DNA of 64,000 bases from Demequinaceae bacterium (GTDB lineage Bacteria > Actinomycetota > Actinomycetes > Actinomycetales > Demequinaceae): contig JAFGBM010000002.1 of assembly GCA_016933155.1 (NCBI GenBank), positions 62,001-126,000 on the forward strand, in the 5' to 3' direction. Position 1 is the stretch's first letter, and each line of letters starts with the position of its first letter. The position numbers and the translations under genes were made by a program. This document shows positions 17,532-26,640 of this stretch, piece after piece. The notes under the pieces were generated by a model. The model worked only from the letters and a program-made list of their open reading frames with translations, was not told where the DNA came from and did no database searches.

Positions 17532-19512
17532 GGATTCGGGACTGGATACGGCGGGGCTGCTCCGGCTCGCCGTCGCCGCTCTCGGGGGCGACGACCGGCC
17601 CGGCCAGGTGGCGATGGCCGAGGCGGTTGCCGGCGCAATTGCCGACGGGCGCCACGCCCTCGTTCAGGCTGGGACCGGCACCGGCAAGTCCCTCGCCTAC
17701 CTCGTCCCTGCGGTGGCCAGCACCGTCAGGGATGATGCCCGTATCGTCGTCTCGACCGCCACACTCGCCCTCCAGCGCCAGGTGATCCAGCACGATCTTC
17801 CCCTGATTCTGGACGCCCTTGAGAGCGCGCTCGGGGCCCGGCCCCAAGTGGCCCTCTTCAAGGGGCGGGCCAACTACCTGTGCCGGTTCAGGCTTTCCGG
17901 GGGCTATCCCGAACCCGACGACGGCCTCGACCTTGGATATTCCCCCGTCTCCCGCCTCGGGAAGGAACTGGCCCGCCTCACCACGTGGGCGAGGGAGACC
18001 GATACGGGGGACCGGGACGACCTTGAGCCCGGGGTGTCCGGCCTGGCCTGGGGGCGGGTGAGCGTCGACGGCCGAGAATGCCTCGCATCGGCCTGCCCGC
18101 TGGCGGGGGAGTGCTTCGGCGAAGAGGCCTCGGCCAAGGCGAAGGAGGCTCAGATCGTCGTGACCAATCACGCCATGCTCGCCCTCCAGGCCTACTCCCA
18201 CGATGTCCTCGGTCCCATGGACGCCCTCATCGTCGACGAGGCTCACGAACTCGTGTCCCGGATAACCTCGGGAGCGACGAAGGAACTGACGGCGAACCGG
18301 ATCGAGGCCGCCGCCAGAGCCGCTCGAAGGTGCGGGGCGGAAGCGACCAGGCTGGAGGAGTCGGCCAGAGCATGTGAGGGGGTTCTGGAGGACCTCCGGG
18401 TCGGACGCCTGGCGATCGGCCTGCCGGAGTCTCTTGCAGGGGTCTTGGGCGAGGTTCGGGAGGGAATCCGGGAGGCCCTCAGGGGGGTTTCGGCATCCAA
18501 AGAGGCTGCGAAGCCCCAAGACGCACATGAGGCGCAGGATGGTGCGATGGCCAAAGTCGCCGAGGCCCACCTCCTCGGCGTTATGGAGATCATCGATGCG
18601 GTGATCGATTCAGCCGAGCGTTTCGTGGTGTGGCTCGCGCCCCGAGACGGAGACTACGGTTCGTCCGTTCCCGAGCGGTTGCTCGCTGCCCCCCTCGATG
18701 TCTCCGGGCTGATCGGATCGAGGCTGGTCGACGGGCGCGCGGCCGTTTTCACGTCGGCCACCCTCGCCCTGGGAGGGACGTTCGATCCCATGGCCGCCCA
18801 GTTGGGGATCGACGATCCCGTGACCATGGACGCGGGCTCGCCGTTCGACTATCCCAGCCAGGGGATCCTCTACATCGCCTCCCACCTCGATCGGCCGGGT
18901 TCCGGGGGGATCGGGGCGGATGCCATCGAGGAGTTGGGCACGCTGATCGAGGCCGCGGGTGGGCGAACCCTGGGCCTCTTCTCCTCCCATCGGGCGGCCC
19001 TGGAAGCGGTCGAGGCGATGCGAGCCCGGCTGGACTACCCCGTCCTGTACCAGCGTGACGACCAGGTGTCGACCCTTCTCGCCCGGTTCAAGGAGGATCC
19101 ACGGGCCTGTCTCTTCGGCTCGATGACCCTTTGGCAGGGGGTCGACCTCCCGGGCGAGACCTGTCAGCTCGTCGTCATCGACCGCATTCCCTTCCCCAGG
19201 CCAGACGATCCGATCGCCCAGGCGAGGTCCGAGGCGATAGAAGCGAGCGGCAGGAATGGGTTCATGGCGGTGTCCGCAGCCCACGCCGCCCTCCTCCTCG
19301 CCCAGGGGGCGGGGCGCTTGATCCGGACCCTGACCGATCGCGGGGTGGTCGCGGTCCTCGACTCGAGGCTGGCGACGGCCCGGTACGGGGGCTTCCTCAT
19401 GCGATCGCTTCCGGGGCTTTGGCCGACCACCGACAGGGTGACCGTTCTCGATGCCCTCCGCCGCCTGGACGGCGGCGACTCCGAGGACGCCGCAGAGGCC
19501 TTGATGGCCTAG
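17509..19512 (+). CDS. dinG: DinG/XPD-family ATP-dependent DNA helicase
   Basis: This superfamily 2 helicase of 667 residues has Walker A AGTGTGKS (54-61), four cysteines placed for an iron-sulfur cluster (C125, C191, C196, C202), a DEAH box (243-246), VTNHAMLAL, and C-terminal motifs SMTLWQGVDLPG and AQGAGRLIRT. DinG unwinds 5' to 3' and resolves R-loops and replication conflicts. In E. coli it is LexA-controlled; here no LexA box is seen upstream, but lexA is the convergent neighbour 4 nt away. The start at 17509 overlaps hflX by 23 nt. Actinobacterial versions lack the N-terminal exonuclease domain found in Bacillus, as here. Confidence 0.93.
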   Translation: MQQKPVGEDSGLDTAGLLRLAVAALGGDDRPGQVAMAEAVAGAIADGRHALVQAGTGTGKSLAYLVPAVASTVRDDARIVVSTATLALQRQVIQHDLPLILDALESALGARPQVALFKGRANYLCRFRLSGGYPEPDDGLDLGYSPVSRLGKELARLTTWARETDTGDRDDLEPGVSGLAWGRVSVDGRECLASACPLAGECFGEEASAKAKEAQIVVTNHAMLALQAYSHDVLGPMDALIVDEAHELVSRITSGATKELTANRIEAAARAARRCGAEATRLEESARACEGVLEDLRVGRLAIGLPESLAGVLGEVREGIREALRGVSASKEAAKPQDAHEAQDGAMAKVAEAHLLGVMEIIDAVIDSAERFVVWLAPRDGDYGSSVPERLLAAPLDVSGLIGSRLVDGRAAVFTSATLALGGTFDPMAAQLGIDDPVTMDAGSPFDYPSQGILYIASHLDRPGSGGIGADAIEELGTLIEAAGGRTLGLFSSHRAALEAVEAMRARLDYPVLYQRDDQVSTLLARFKEDPRACLFGSMTLWQGVDLPGETCQLVVIDRIPFPRPDDPIAQARSEAIEASGRNGFMAVSAAHAALLLAQGAGRLIRTLTDRGVVAVLDSRLATARYGGFLMRSLPGLWPTTDRVTVLDALRRLDGGDSEDAAEALMA

Positions 19513-19516
19513 GTCT

Positions 19517-20206
19517 CTAAGGGAGCCGACGAAGGACGGACACGACCTTTCCCATGACCGTGGCATGGTCCCCGTCGATCGGAGTGTAGGCGGGGTTATG
19601 GGGCATGAGCCAGACGTGGCCATCCCTGAGGCGAAGGGTCTTGACCGTCGCCTCGTCGTCGAGAAGGGCGGCGACGATGTCCCCGTCCTCGGCGGAATTC
19701 TGACGTCGGATGACCACCCAGTCTCCGTCGCAGATGGCCGCGTCGACCATCGAGTCACCCTGGATCTTCAGCATGAAAAGCTCGCCGAATCCCGTCAGTT
19801 GACGGGGGAGGGCGAAGGTGTCCTCGACCGACTGCTCGGCGAGGACAGGGCCACCGGCGGCGATTCGGCCGAGTAGGGGGACCATCGTGATGTCGTCATC
19901 GGTTCCGGTGAACCGCGTTGTGCCTTCGAGGACGGATTCCGGCATGACGACATCGATCGCCCTCGGAAGGTTCGGATCCCGGCGGAGGTACCCCTTGGCC
20001 TCGAGGGCTTGAAGCTGATGCTTGACACTCGATGTGGAGGTGAGGCCGACGACTTCGCCGATTTCACGCATCGTCGGCGGGTATCCCCGATCGTGAACCG
20101 AGGCGCGGATGGTGTCGAGGATCCTTTCCTGGCGCGGGGTGAGGACCGCGTCGCTTTCGACGTCGGGAAACTCGTGGATGGTCGCTCCAGCGGCCTCGTC
20201 GTCCAT
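19517..20206 (-). CDS. lexA: SOS repressor LexA
   Basis: LexA represses DNA-damage genes and cleaves itself when RecA is activated. From the ATG at 20206 the protein has 229 residues: an acidic 20-residue lead, a winged helix-turn-helix (about 22-85, with [26 protein letters not shown]), the cleavage site A117-G118 in IAAGGP, the nucleophile S152 in QGDSMVDA and the base K189 in EATVKTLR. The start at 20206 is set by a GGAGGTG sequence 5 nt upstream; a longer frame exists but lacks a ribosome site. A LexA box overlaps its own promoter, implying autoregulation. Confidence 0.97.
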   Translation of the reverse strand: MDDEAAGATIHEFPDVESDAVLTPRQERILDTIRASVHDRGYPPTMREIGEVVGLTSTSSVKHQLQALEAKGYLRRDPNLPRAIDVVMPESVLEGTTRFTGTDDDITMVPLLGRIAAGGPVLAEQSVEDTFALPRQLTGFGELFMLKIQGDSMVDAAICDGDWVVIRRQNSAEDGDIVAALLDDEATVKTLRLRDGHVWLMPHNPAYTPIDGDHATVMGKVVSVLRRLP

Positions 20207-20269
20207 GTCGCACCTCCATGGTTGAGTCAATACAGGTATTCCGGTCAGGTCGGTTGTCCTCAAGACCTG

Positions 20270-20309
20270 ACGTTAGGGCAAATCCGACGAAGAATCAAAC
20301 ATATGTTCG
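20270..20309 (-). promoter_or_regulatory. lexA promoter with LexA box
   Basis: On the minus strand TTGATT (20298-20293) and TAACGT (20275-20270) are separated by 17 nt and form a good -35/-10 pair. CAAAC-ATAT-GTTCG (20296-20309), one mismatch from a perfect LexA box, overlaps the -35. Confidence 0.75.
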
Positions 20310-20316
20310 AGAACTC

Positions 20317-20376
20317 TTGCGGCGTGTCGCACATACGTGCTAATAATGGACCTGTCAAGAATCGAACAAGTGTTCG
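20317..20376 (+). promoter_or_regulatory. Promoter and LexA box of the LysM gene
   Basis: TTGCGG (20317-20322) and TAATAA (20341-20346) are 18 nt apart. A perfect LexA box CGAAC-AAGT-GTTCG (20363-20376) lies just downstream of the predicted transcription start, where bound LexA would block RNA polymerase. Confidence 0.75.
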
Positions 20377-20391
20377 AAGAGGGGAGAGGCG

Positions 20392-20697
20392 ATGCTCATG
20401 CGGCCAGATGGAAGGCTGACCCGACAGGGACGTCTCGCCCGCACCTTCCTCTTTGTATCCCTCGTTGTGGCCGGGGTCGTCCTGGGGTCTCAGGCCGTTG
20501 CGGTGGGCGATGCGGGACCCGAACCCACCGATACCTATTCCGTCTCGCCTGGGGAGACCCTGTGGGAGATCGCGACCGCCCTGAGGGGGCCGGGGGAGGA
20601 TACCAGGGACATCATCGACGAGATCATCTCCCTCAACGGGCTCGAGGGCGCCGGGGTGCGGGCCGGGCAGCAGATCCTCATTCCCGTCTCGTCGTAG
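20392..20697 (+). CDS. LysM-domain membrane protein, SOS cell-division suppressor type (YneA/ChiZ/DivS-like)
   Basis: The 101-residue protein has a short basic N-terminus, one membrane helix (about 17-38) and an extracytoplasmic LysM domain (about 48-98, from [13 protein letters not shown] to GQQILIPV). It is divergent from lexA, and a perfect LexA box lies between promoter and start codon. In Bacillus (YneA), Corynebacterium (DivS) and Mycobacterium (Rv2719c/ChiZ), genes in this place encode damage-induced inhibitors of septation. The sequences diverge greatly, so the role is inferred from architecture, control and synteny. GGGGAGAGG precedes the ATG. Confidence 0.85.
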   Translation: MLMRPDGRLTRQGRLARTFLFVSLVVAGVVLGSQAVAVGDAGPEPTDTYSVSPGETLWEIATALRGPGEDTRDIIDEIISLNGLEGAGVRAGQQILIPVSS

Positions 20698-20743
20698 CCG
20701 GGGCCCCGCGCCGTTTGACCTCGATCCGTGCCACAGTAGGGGC

Positions 20744-21205
20744 ATGAATTGTCCTTTCTGCCGTGTATCCGATTCCCGCGTCGTCGATTCTCGAACCACG
20801 GAGGACGGCGCTGCCATCCGTCGTCGCCGTGAATGTCCCGCCTGCGGTCGACGATTCAGCACGGTCGAGACGGCAAGCCTGTCCGTCGTCAAGCGTTCCG
20901 GGGTTACGGAGCCCTTCAACCGCAAGAAGATCGTCCTGGGGTTGAAGAAGGCCTGTCAGGGGCGGGGGGTTGACGACGACGCGATCGAGGTCCTCGTCAA
21001 GAAGGTGGAGGACACCATCCGCGGGACGGGTCAGGCGGAGGTCAAGAGCGAGGAAGTCGGCCTGGCCATCCTCGCGCCCCTCAGAGAACTCGACGAGATC
21101 GCCTACCTGCGGTTTGCCAGCGTCTACAAGAGCTACTCATCGCTCGAGGACTTCGAACAGGAGATCGAGCGCCTGCGGGAAGAGGACGCGGCGCCCTCAG
21201 ACTAG
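20744..21205 (+). CDS. nrdR: Transcriptional repressor NrdR
   Basis: NrdR represses ribonucleotide reductase genes according to the ATP/dATP ratio. The 153-residue protein has a zinc ribbon (C3, C6, C31, C34) and an ATP-cone domain (about 47-137, beginning [17 protein letters not shown]). Length is typical. It follows the LysM gene as in Mycobacterium, where nrdR lies next to lexA-Rv2719c. A TTGACC hexamer at 20716-20721 may be the -35 of its own promoter. The stop shares 4 nt with the convergent serA. Confidence 0.96.
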   Translation: MNCPFCRVSDSRVVDSRTTEDGAAIRRRRECPACGRRFSTVETASLSVVKRSGVTEPFNRKKIVLGLKKACQGRGVDDDAIEVLVKKVEDTIRGTGQAEVKSEEVGLAILAPLRELDEIAYLRFASVYKSYSSLEDFEQEIERLREEDAAPSD

Positions 21206-22398
21206 GAGAGGATCCGAAGCCTGACCGTCTGGGGCATGGCCTGGAGCTCATCGATGGCTTTGTCCGTGATCCCGGCCGCCACATCCGTCACCACGTAGCC
21301 CAACTCCCCCCGGGTCGCGAGCATCTGTCCCTCGATATTGACCTTGTGGGAGGCGAAGACGTTGTTGACGGCCGCCAGCACCCCGGGGACGTTCTGGTGG
21401 AGGTGGGCGAGCCGGTGGGAGCCGGTGGTCTGCTCGAGCGAAAGGTTCGGAAGATTGACGCTGAGGGAGGTCGATCCGTGTTCCACGTAGTCCCGGAGAC
21501 GGGTCGCGACGAAGATGCCGATATCGCGCTGGGCCTCCTCCGTCGATCCGGCGATGTGGGGCGTGAGGAAGGTGTTCGCCATGCCCTGCAGCGGAGTCTG
21601 GAAGGGGTCGCCCTTGCGCTTGGCCTCGACGGGGAAGACGTCGACGGCAGCGCCTGCGAGGTGTCCCGACTCAAGCGAATCCCGGAGGGCGTCGATGTCG
21701 ACGATGAATCCACGGGAGAGGTTGAGGAAGACCGAGCCCTTCTTCATCCGATCGAACTCGGGCTTGCCGAAGAAGCCGGCATTTCCGGGGCGGCCGTCCA
21801 CGTGGAGGGTGACGATGTCGGAGACCTCGAGGAGCTCGGCAAGGGAGCGCATCCTGGTCGCGTTGCCCAGGGCGAGTTTTTCGGCGATGTCGAAGAAGAC
21901 GACTTTGAGCCCGAGCGCTTCGGCGATGACGGACAATTGCGAACCGATGTTGCCGTAGCCGACGATGCCGACGGTTCGGCCCCTGATCTCGTGTGCGCCG
22001 TCCGCGCTCTTGCTCCAGACCCCCTCGTGGAGCAACCGGTTGTGCTCCGGAAGACGGCGGGTCAGGCCGATAATCTCGCCTACCGCGAGCTCGACGACCG
22101 AACGCGTGTTGGAGAACGGGGCGTTGAAGACGGCGATGCCTCGCCTGACGGCCGCGGCCAGGTCGATTTGGTTGGTCCCGACGCTGAAGGCGCCGGCCGC
22201 GATAATGCCGGTCGCAGAATCGAACACCTTCGCCGTCAACGTGGTCTTGGATCGCAGCCCGACCAATTCGACCCCGTCGAGGGCCTCAATGAGTTCGTCT
22301 TCGTCGAGGGCGCCGGGCAGATTGGTGACCTCGATGCCGGCGTCGGTCAGGATCTCGGTGGCCTTGGGGTGGAGGTTTTCCAGAAGTAGTGCTCGCAC
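21202..22398 (-). CDS. serA: D-3-phosphoglycerate dehydrogenase, Escherichia type with ACT domain
   Basis: SerA oxidises 3-phosphoglycerate to 3-phosphohydroxypyruvate, the first step of serine synthesis. The 398-residue protein closely follows E. coli SerA block by block: [78 protein letters not shown]. It ends in an ACT domain (about 325-398) for serine feedback. It lacks the extra allosteric substrate-binding domain of the long (about 530-residue) mycobacterial SerA. The GTG at 22398 begins the conserved region; an in-frame GTG 9 codons upstream is possible. The stop overlaps nrdR by 4 nt. Confidence 0.93.
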   Translation of the reverse strand: MRALLLENLHPKATEILTDAGIEVTNLPGALDEDELIEALDGVELVGLRSKTTLTAKVFDSATGIIAAGAFSVGTNQIDLAAAVRRGIAVFNAPFSNTRSVVELAVGEIIGLTRRLPEHNRLLHEGVWSKSADGAHEIRGRTVGIVGYGNIGSQLSVIAEALGLKVVFFDIAEKLALGNATRMRSLAELLEVSDIVTLHVDGRPGNAGFFGKPEFDRMKKGSVFLNLSRGFIVDIDALRDSLESGHLAGAAVDVFPVEAKRKGDPFQTPLQGMANTFLTPHIAGSTEEAQRDIGIFVATRLRDYVEHGSTSLSVNLPNLSLEQTTGSHRLAHLHQNVPGVLAAVNNVFASHKVNIEGQMLATRGELGYVVTDVAAGITDKAIDELQAMPQTVRLRILS

Positions 22399-22462
22399 GG
22401 GGACTATTGTGGCACTAATCACGTGGTCCCCAGGCCGTCGGATTTCCTGGCAATCTGTATCC

Positions 22463-23278
22463 ATGACCTCACGCGCCAAGTTCTGGCTGAGCTTCCTATT
22501 CCTCGTCCTCGTCGCCGTCGTCTACCTGGGTGCGTCGGGAATGACGTGGACGGACATCCAGAACCTCGGCACCCCGAGAAACGCCCTCATCATCGAGGGA
22601 GAGGACATCAGGATCCCGCTCCCGGAGGACAGCGACGGGAGGGTGCTTCCCGTGGTCGAGGCCACCACATCCGGTGCATACAGCTTCATGTTCATGGATG
22701 GAGACACCCCGGTTCTCTGGGATCCCTGCCGACCGATCCATTACGTCATCAACCCGACGGGGGCCCCTCCGGGGGGCGAGGCCCTCATCCGTCAGGCGAT
22801 CGCGAGCGTGTCGGAGGCCACCGGCCTGTCCTTCTACCCCGAGGGGTTGACCTCCGAGGTCGCCTCCTTCGACCGGGCGCTGATCCAGGAGGATGTGTAC
22901 GGCGAGCGTTTCGTCCCGTTCATCATCGGCTGGTCGACCGAAACGGACTTGCCCGAGCTTCAGGGAAGCGTCGCGGGACTTGGGGGATCGAGTTCGGTTC
23001 CGGGAGCCTTCGGGGACCAGCGGTTCCTTCAGGGGGGCGTCGTCGTGCTCGACGCCCCGGATCTCGCCAAGATGATGTCGACCGAGGAGGGGCGTGCCCT
23101 CGCCCTCGCGGTCATCATGCACGAGATCGGTCATGTCGTCGGCCTGGGTCACGTCGACGATGCCCTGGAACTCATGAATCCCAGCAACTCCAACGTCAAG
23201 GGCTGGGGCCCCGGCGACCTTCAAGGCCTGGCCCTTGCGGGGGCGGGTGCCTGCCAGGGGATCGGAGACCCAGAGTAG
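22463..23278 (+). CDS. Matrixin-like zinc metalloprotease, membrane-anchored or secreted
   Basis: The 271-residue protein has an N-terminal hydrophobic helix (about 8-28), then an extracytoplasmic part with the metzincin zinc motif HEIGHVVGLGH (H220, E221, H224, H230) and a following LMNP Met-turn candidate near 238. This is the peptidase M10A-like pattern. Most of the N-terminal part (about 30-150) resembles no domain I recognise; substrate is unknown. A CAATCT hexamer lies 6 nt before the ATG at 22463, so a leaderless transcript is possible. It is divergent from serA and convergent with helD. Confidence 0.85.
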   Translation: MTSRAKFWLSFLFLVLVAVVYLGASGMTWTDIQNLGTPRNALIIEGEDIRIPLPEDSDGRVLPVVEATTSGAYSFMFMDGDTPVLWDPCRPIHYVINPTGAPPGGEALIRQAIASVSEATGLSFYPEGLTSEVASFDRALIQEDVYGERFVPFIIGWSTETDLPELQGSVAGLGGSSSVPGAFGDQRFLQGGVVVLDAPDLAKMMSTEEGRALALAVIMHEIGHVVGLGHVDDALELMNPSNSNVKGWGPGDLQGLALAGAGACQGIGDPE

Positions 23279-23287
23279 GTCGGCCGT

Positions 23288-25441
23288 TCAGCCAAGCCCC
23301 GGGGGCAAGGCTCCGTCGTGGACGATCTCCAGGATGCCCGTGGGTCGGGTGAGGGCGACGTACAGGTCGCCGGGCCGGAAGGCTATGGACACCGGGTCGG
23401 CAATCACGACGACATCGAACTCCAGCCCCTTGGCGTCCCTGGGGCTCAGGACCGAGACCTCGGGGGCGTCGGCGACCGCCCTCAGGGCGTCCGTCAGGCG
23501 CGACTCGGGGGCGATGACGGCCGAGGTGCCACCCCCGCTCGATGCGAGGCGGTCGGCGTGGGCACGGGCGATTCGGGCGGCTTCGGCGATGGGGTCGTCC
23601 GCTCGGGTGAGTCGCACCGCATCCTCGACCTCGCGGACGGCCGACAGGGGGCTAACGGGCAGGCCTGCGGCGGAGGCATAGGCTTGGGCGGCGTCCGTCA
23701 CGCTGGCCGGAATCCGGTAGCCGACGGTGAGGGTGCGCTCCGAAAGGGCGTTTCCGAACAGGGATCCGAGTGTTTCGGTCCAGCCCCGGACGCCACCGGA
23801 GGAAGCCTGGGCCAGGTCCCCCACGATCGTGAAGGACCTCGAGGGACAGCGACGGAGGAGCATGCGCCACGCCATCGGGCTCAGGTCCTGAGCCTCGTCG
23901 ACGATGACGTGTCCGAAGGTCCACCGCCTGTCTCGGGCGGCATGCTCGGCAATCGTCAGGCGAGCCCGCGTCCCGGCCATCCTTTGGGCGAGGAGGTCCG
24001 CCGAAACCATCCCGCCCCCGAAGATGTCGAGTACCCCGCGGGCGTATTCCACTTCCTCTCGGGAGGGCCCTCCCGGCCTCGCCTCCCCGCCCGGAAGGTC
24101 CCCCAAGAGGTCGAAGGCCTCGTCGATGAGGGGAAGGTCGGCGTCGGTGAAGGGGGCGTCTGCACTTCGACGGAGAAGGGCGCGGTCCGCCCGGCTGAGC
24201 CGCGGGGCGGCGTGGTCGAGGAGGTGGGGCCGGGAGAAGAGGTCCTGGAGGAGTTGCTCGGGCGTGAGAGGGAGCCAGGCCAGGTTGAGGGCGATCCTGA
24301 CGTCTCTGTTGTCCCGGATTTCACCCTCCAGTTCACGCCGATCGGCCTCATCGAGGCCCCCTCCGAGCTGCTCGACGAGTTGGGTCGTCAGGCGTCGGAT
24401 CATCTCCCTCACGAACGTGGTGCGGGCGGTGTTGTAGGGCGAGCCGTCCTTCCTGGCGCGGGCCTGGGCATCGGCGATGTCTTGTCTCCGGATGACGATC
24501 CTGCGCCCGTCGATCGATACCTCTTGGTCGTCGAGGGGAAGGCGTTGTCGCTCCCTCACCGCCGCCGCGATGACCCGAGCCATCGAGGGGCGGCCCTTGA
24601 CGGCCGCGACCTCGTCCGATTCCCGGATCGAGGCGTCGACGCCGGGGACGAGCCCCGCAAGGGTGGTCGACACCGCGCCCGTTTCGCCAAGGGAGGGGAG
24701 GACATGGTCGATGTACTTGAGGAACAGTATCGAAGGGCCGATGACCAGCACCCCCGAGGCGACGAGCCTCTCCCTGTGGTGGTACAGGAGGAAGGCCGCC
24801 CGATGGAGCGCCACCGCCGTCTTGCCCGTTCCGGGTCCTCCCTGCACAACCAGGGCCCCGGCGAGGGGGGCCCGGATCACCGAGTCCTGTTCGGCCTGGA
24901 TGGTCGCGACGATGTCGGTCATCCGGCCGGTCCTTCGGGCAGAGAGGGCGGAGAGGAGGGCCCCTTCCCCGGTCAATTCGGCGTTCCGGCCTGCCGATCG
25001 AAGGGCCTCGACGTCGAACACATCGTCCTCGAGGGCGGCAACCCTCCGTCCGACCGTGGTGATGTGGCGTCGGCTGATGATGCCCTGGGGGTCCCTGGCC
25101 GTTGCGGAGTAGAAGGGCGCGGCCGCCTTGGCGCGCCAGTCGGTGAGGAGGGGGACGTAGTCCGGGTCGGAGATGCCGATCCTCCCGATGTAGTGCCGCT
25201 CCGAGACCCCATCGATTCGGCCGAAACACAGGCGATCCTCCACGGCGTCGAGCGAGGCGATCCGGTCCTCGTACAGTGACGCGAAGGCGTCGCGTTCGGA
25301 GCGATTCTGGGGTGATCCAGAGGGGCCCTCCTTGCGGATCGCGGCAAGTCGATCGGTTGCCTCCGCACGCAGGTCATCGAGGCGGACGTACATCCCGTCG
25401 ATGATGGCCTGCTCGGCCCCGAGGCCGGCGGCGTCTTCCAT
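23288..25441 (-). CDS. helD: HelD/HelR-type RNA polymerase-recycling ATPase (UvrD-like)
   Basis: This UvrD/Rep-like superfamily 1 protein of 717 residues has the HelD layout: an N-terminal coiled-coil arm (about 1-70), a FGRIDGVSERHYIGRIGI barrel segment, Walker A GGPGTGKT (201-208), IVDEAQDLSPMAWRML, and C-terminal helicase motifs ending in YVALTRPTG. Such proteins remove stalled RNA polymerase from DNA; some actinobacterial versions (HelR) also displace rifampicin. It looks single-gene, ending 10 nt from the convergent metalloprotease. AAGGATCCGCA precedes the ATG at 25441. The canonical rifampicin-associated element was not recognised upstream. Confidence 0.92.
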   Translation of the reverse strand: MEDAAGLGAEQAIIDGMYVRLDDLRAEATDRLAAIRKEGPSGSPQNRSERDAFASLYEDRIASLDAVEDRLCFGRIDGVSERHYIGRIGISDPDYVPLLTDWRAKAAAPFYSATARDPQGIISRRHITTVGRRVAALEDDVFDVEALRSAGRNAELTGEGALLSALSARRTGRMTDIVATIQAEQDSVIRAPLAGALVVQGGPGTGKTAVALHRAAFLLYHHRERLVASGVLVIGPSILFLKYIDHVLPSLGETGAVSTTLAGLVPGVDASIRESDEVAAVKGRPSMARVIAAAVRERQRLPLDDQEVSIDGRRIVIRRQDIADAQARARKDGSPYNTARTTFVREMIRRLTTQLVEQLGGGLDEADRRELEGEIRDNRDVRIALNLAWLPLTPEQLLQDLFSRPHLLDHAAPRLSRADRALLRRSADAPFTDADLPLIDEAFDLLGDLPGGEARPGGPSREEVEYARGVLDIFGGGMVSADLLAQRMAGTRARLTIAEHAARDRRWTFGHVIVDEAQDLSPMAWRMLLRRCPSRSFTIVGDLAQASSGGVRGWTETLGSLFGNALSERTLTVGYRIPASVTDAAQAYASAAGLPVSPLSAVREVEDAVRLTRADDPIAEAARIARAHADRLASSGGGTSAVIAPESRLTDALRAVADAPEVSVLSPRDAKGLEFDVVVIADPVSIAFRPGDLYVALTRPTGILEIVHDGALPPGLG

Positions 25442-25532
25442 TGCGGATCCTTAAGTTCGGTGTTGGCTCGAAACTCGGCCATCCATTATCCCAGGGTGGC
25501 GGGATGACGTCGTCCTCGGCATCGTCGGGCCT

Positions 25533-25553
25533 CGGGGGACAGGCCGTCCCCCG
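25533..25553. promoter_or_regulatory. Perfect inverted repeat between helD and the PAC2 gene
   Basis: CGGGGGAC and GTCCCCCG flank a 5-nt centre AGGCC. The element lies 15 nt before the PAC2 start codon and about 90 nt before the divergent helD start. It could be an operator or an RNA hairpin in the PAC2 leader. Confidence 0.5.
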
Positions 25554-25568
25554 TGAGAGACTGGGGTG

Positions 25569-26483
25569 ATGAGCGACGATCTCTTGACTTGGGATCCCCA
25601 TGGGGTCGAGGCATGGGAAGGAGCGCGGGGGGAGGCTCCCCGTGTGCTCGTCCACACCCTGCGGGGATTCATCGATGCCGGTCATGCAGGAACCGTCCTC
25701 GGTCGTCACGTTCTGGATCAGTGCGAACCCGTGAGGGTGGCGAGTTTCGACATCGACCGCCTTCTTGACTATCGGTCGCGCCGCCCGGAGATGGTCTTCA
25801 GCGTCAACGAATGGACGGAATACGACGAGCCCCACCTGGTGGTCGATCTCGTGAGGGATGCGGGGGGACGCGCCTTCCTCCTCCTTCAAGGTCAGGAGCC
25901 GGACGTGCTCTGGGAGGCGTACATCTCGGCCGTGAGAACCCTTGTCGAGCGTCTCGGCGTCAACCTGGTCGTCGGCGTCAGCGGCATCCCCATGGCGGCC
26001 CCCCACACCCGGCCCGTTCAGGCGACCATCCACGGGACCCGATCGGATCTCCTGCCCCCCTCGCCCTCCTTGCTCGGAACCATGACCATTCCCGCGAGCG
26101 CCATGAACCTCCTGGAGTACCGATTCGGGAAATGGGGCCTGGACGCCCTCAGCATCGCCGTCCATGTCCCTCACTACCTGTCGCCGTCGACCTATCCGCA
26201 AGCCGCGCAACGAGCCATGGAACTCCTGAAGGACCTCACCGGCCTCGACGGCGGCCCTGCGGCCCTCGACGAGGCCGCTCAGAGGGCGATGGAGGAGATC
26301 GAGCAACAGGTTGAGGCGTCCGAGGAGGTCCAGGAACTCGTCCGGGCCCTGGAGAGGCAATACGACGACCTCCTAGAGTCGCGGCAGGGTGTCATGCCCC
26401 TTGACGGCAGGCTTCCGACGGCCGAGGAAATCGGGGCGGAATTCGAGAAATATCTCGCCGATCGCGGAAAGGGCGTGCTCTAG
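25569..26483 (+). CDS. PAC2-family protein
   Basis: The 304-residue protein belongs to the PAC2 (proteasome assembly chaperone 2-like) family of actinobacteria. The conserved pattern is visible: VLVHTLRGFIDAGHAG near the start, VASFDIDRLLDYRSRRP, EPHLVVDLVRD, a central VVGVSGIPMAAPHTRP, and VPHYLSPSTYPQAA, followed by a C-terminal helical tail (about 225-304). Role in bacteria is unsettled; a link to the Pup-proteasome is suggested by name and distribution only. ATG 25569 or the adjoining GTG 25566 may be used. It is divergent from helD. Confidence 0.88.
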   Translation: MSDDLLTWDPHGVEAWEGARGEAPRVLVHTLRGFIDAGHAGTVLGRHVLDQCEPVRVASFDIDRLLDYRSRRPEMVFSVNEWTEYDEPHLVVDLVRDAGGRAFLLLQGQEPDVLWEAYISAVRTLVERLGVNLVVGVSGIPMAAPHTRPVQATIHGTRSDLLPPSPSLLGTMTIPASAMNLLEYRFGKWGLDALSIAVHVPHYLSPSTYPQAAQRAMELLKDLTGLDGGPAALDEAAQRAMEEIEQQVEASEEVQELVRALERQYDDLLESRQGVMPLDGRLPTAEEIGAEFEKYLADRGKGVL

Positions 26484-26640
26484 GGCGGTTTTTCTGTCAT
26501 GCTTGTCCTGTTGCAGTGAGAGTGTGCGACGCAAACTGTCTGGCACGACCGGTACAGCAAGTGGGGCACGGCATTACAGCAGCGAGGTCCGACGACGTGT
26601 CGGGCCGCCGAGTCCCCGGTAGGGACGCACGAAGTTAAGG
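26484..26640 (+). other. Long leader region of the cold-shock gene
   Basis: This 157-nt gap before csp starts with a short T-run after the PAC2 stop. A long 5' leader is typical of cold-shock genes, where RNA folding adjusts translation to temperature. I cannot define a promoter here with confidence. Confidence 0.4.

Noticed and set aside
20738-20743. TAGGGG directly before the nrdR ATG as a leaderless -10
   Set aside because: It adjoins the start codon without the 6-8 nt gap seen elsewhere and lacks the final T; the TTGACC 16 nt upstream is suggestive but the start would fall inside the gene.
26484-26515. T-run after the PAC2 stop codon as an intrinsic terminator
   Set aside because: No convincing stem precedes the T-run; the only pairing would need a very long loop.
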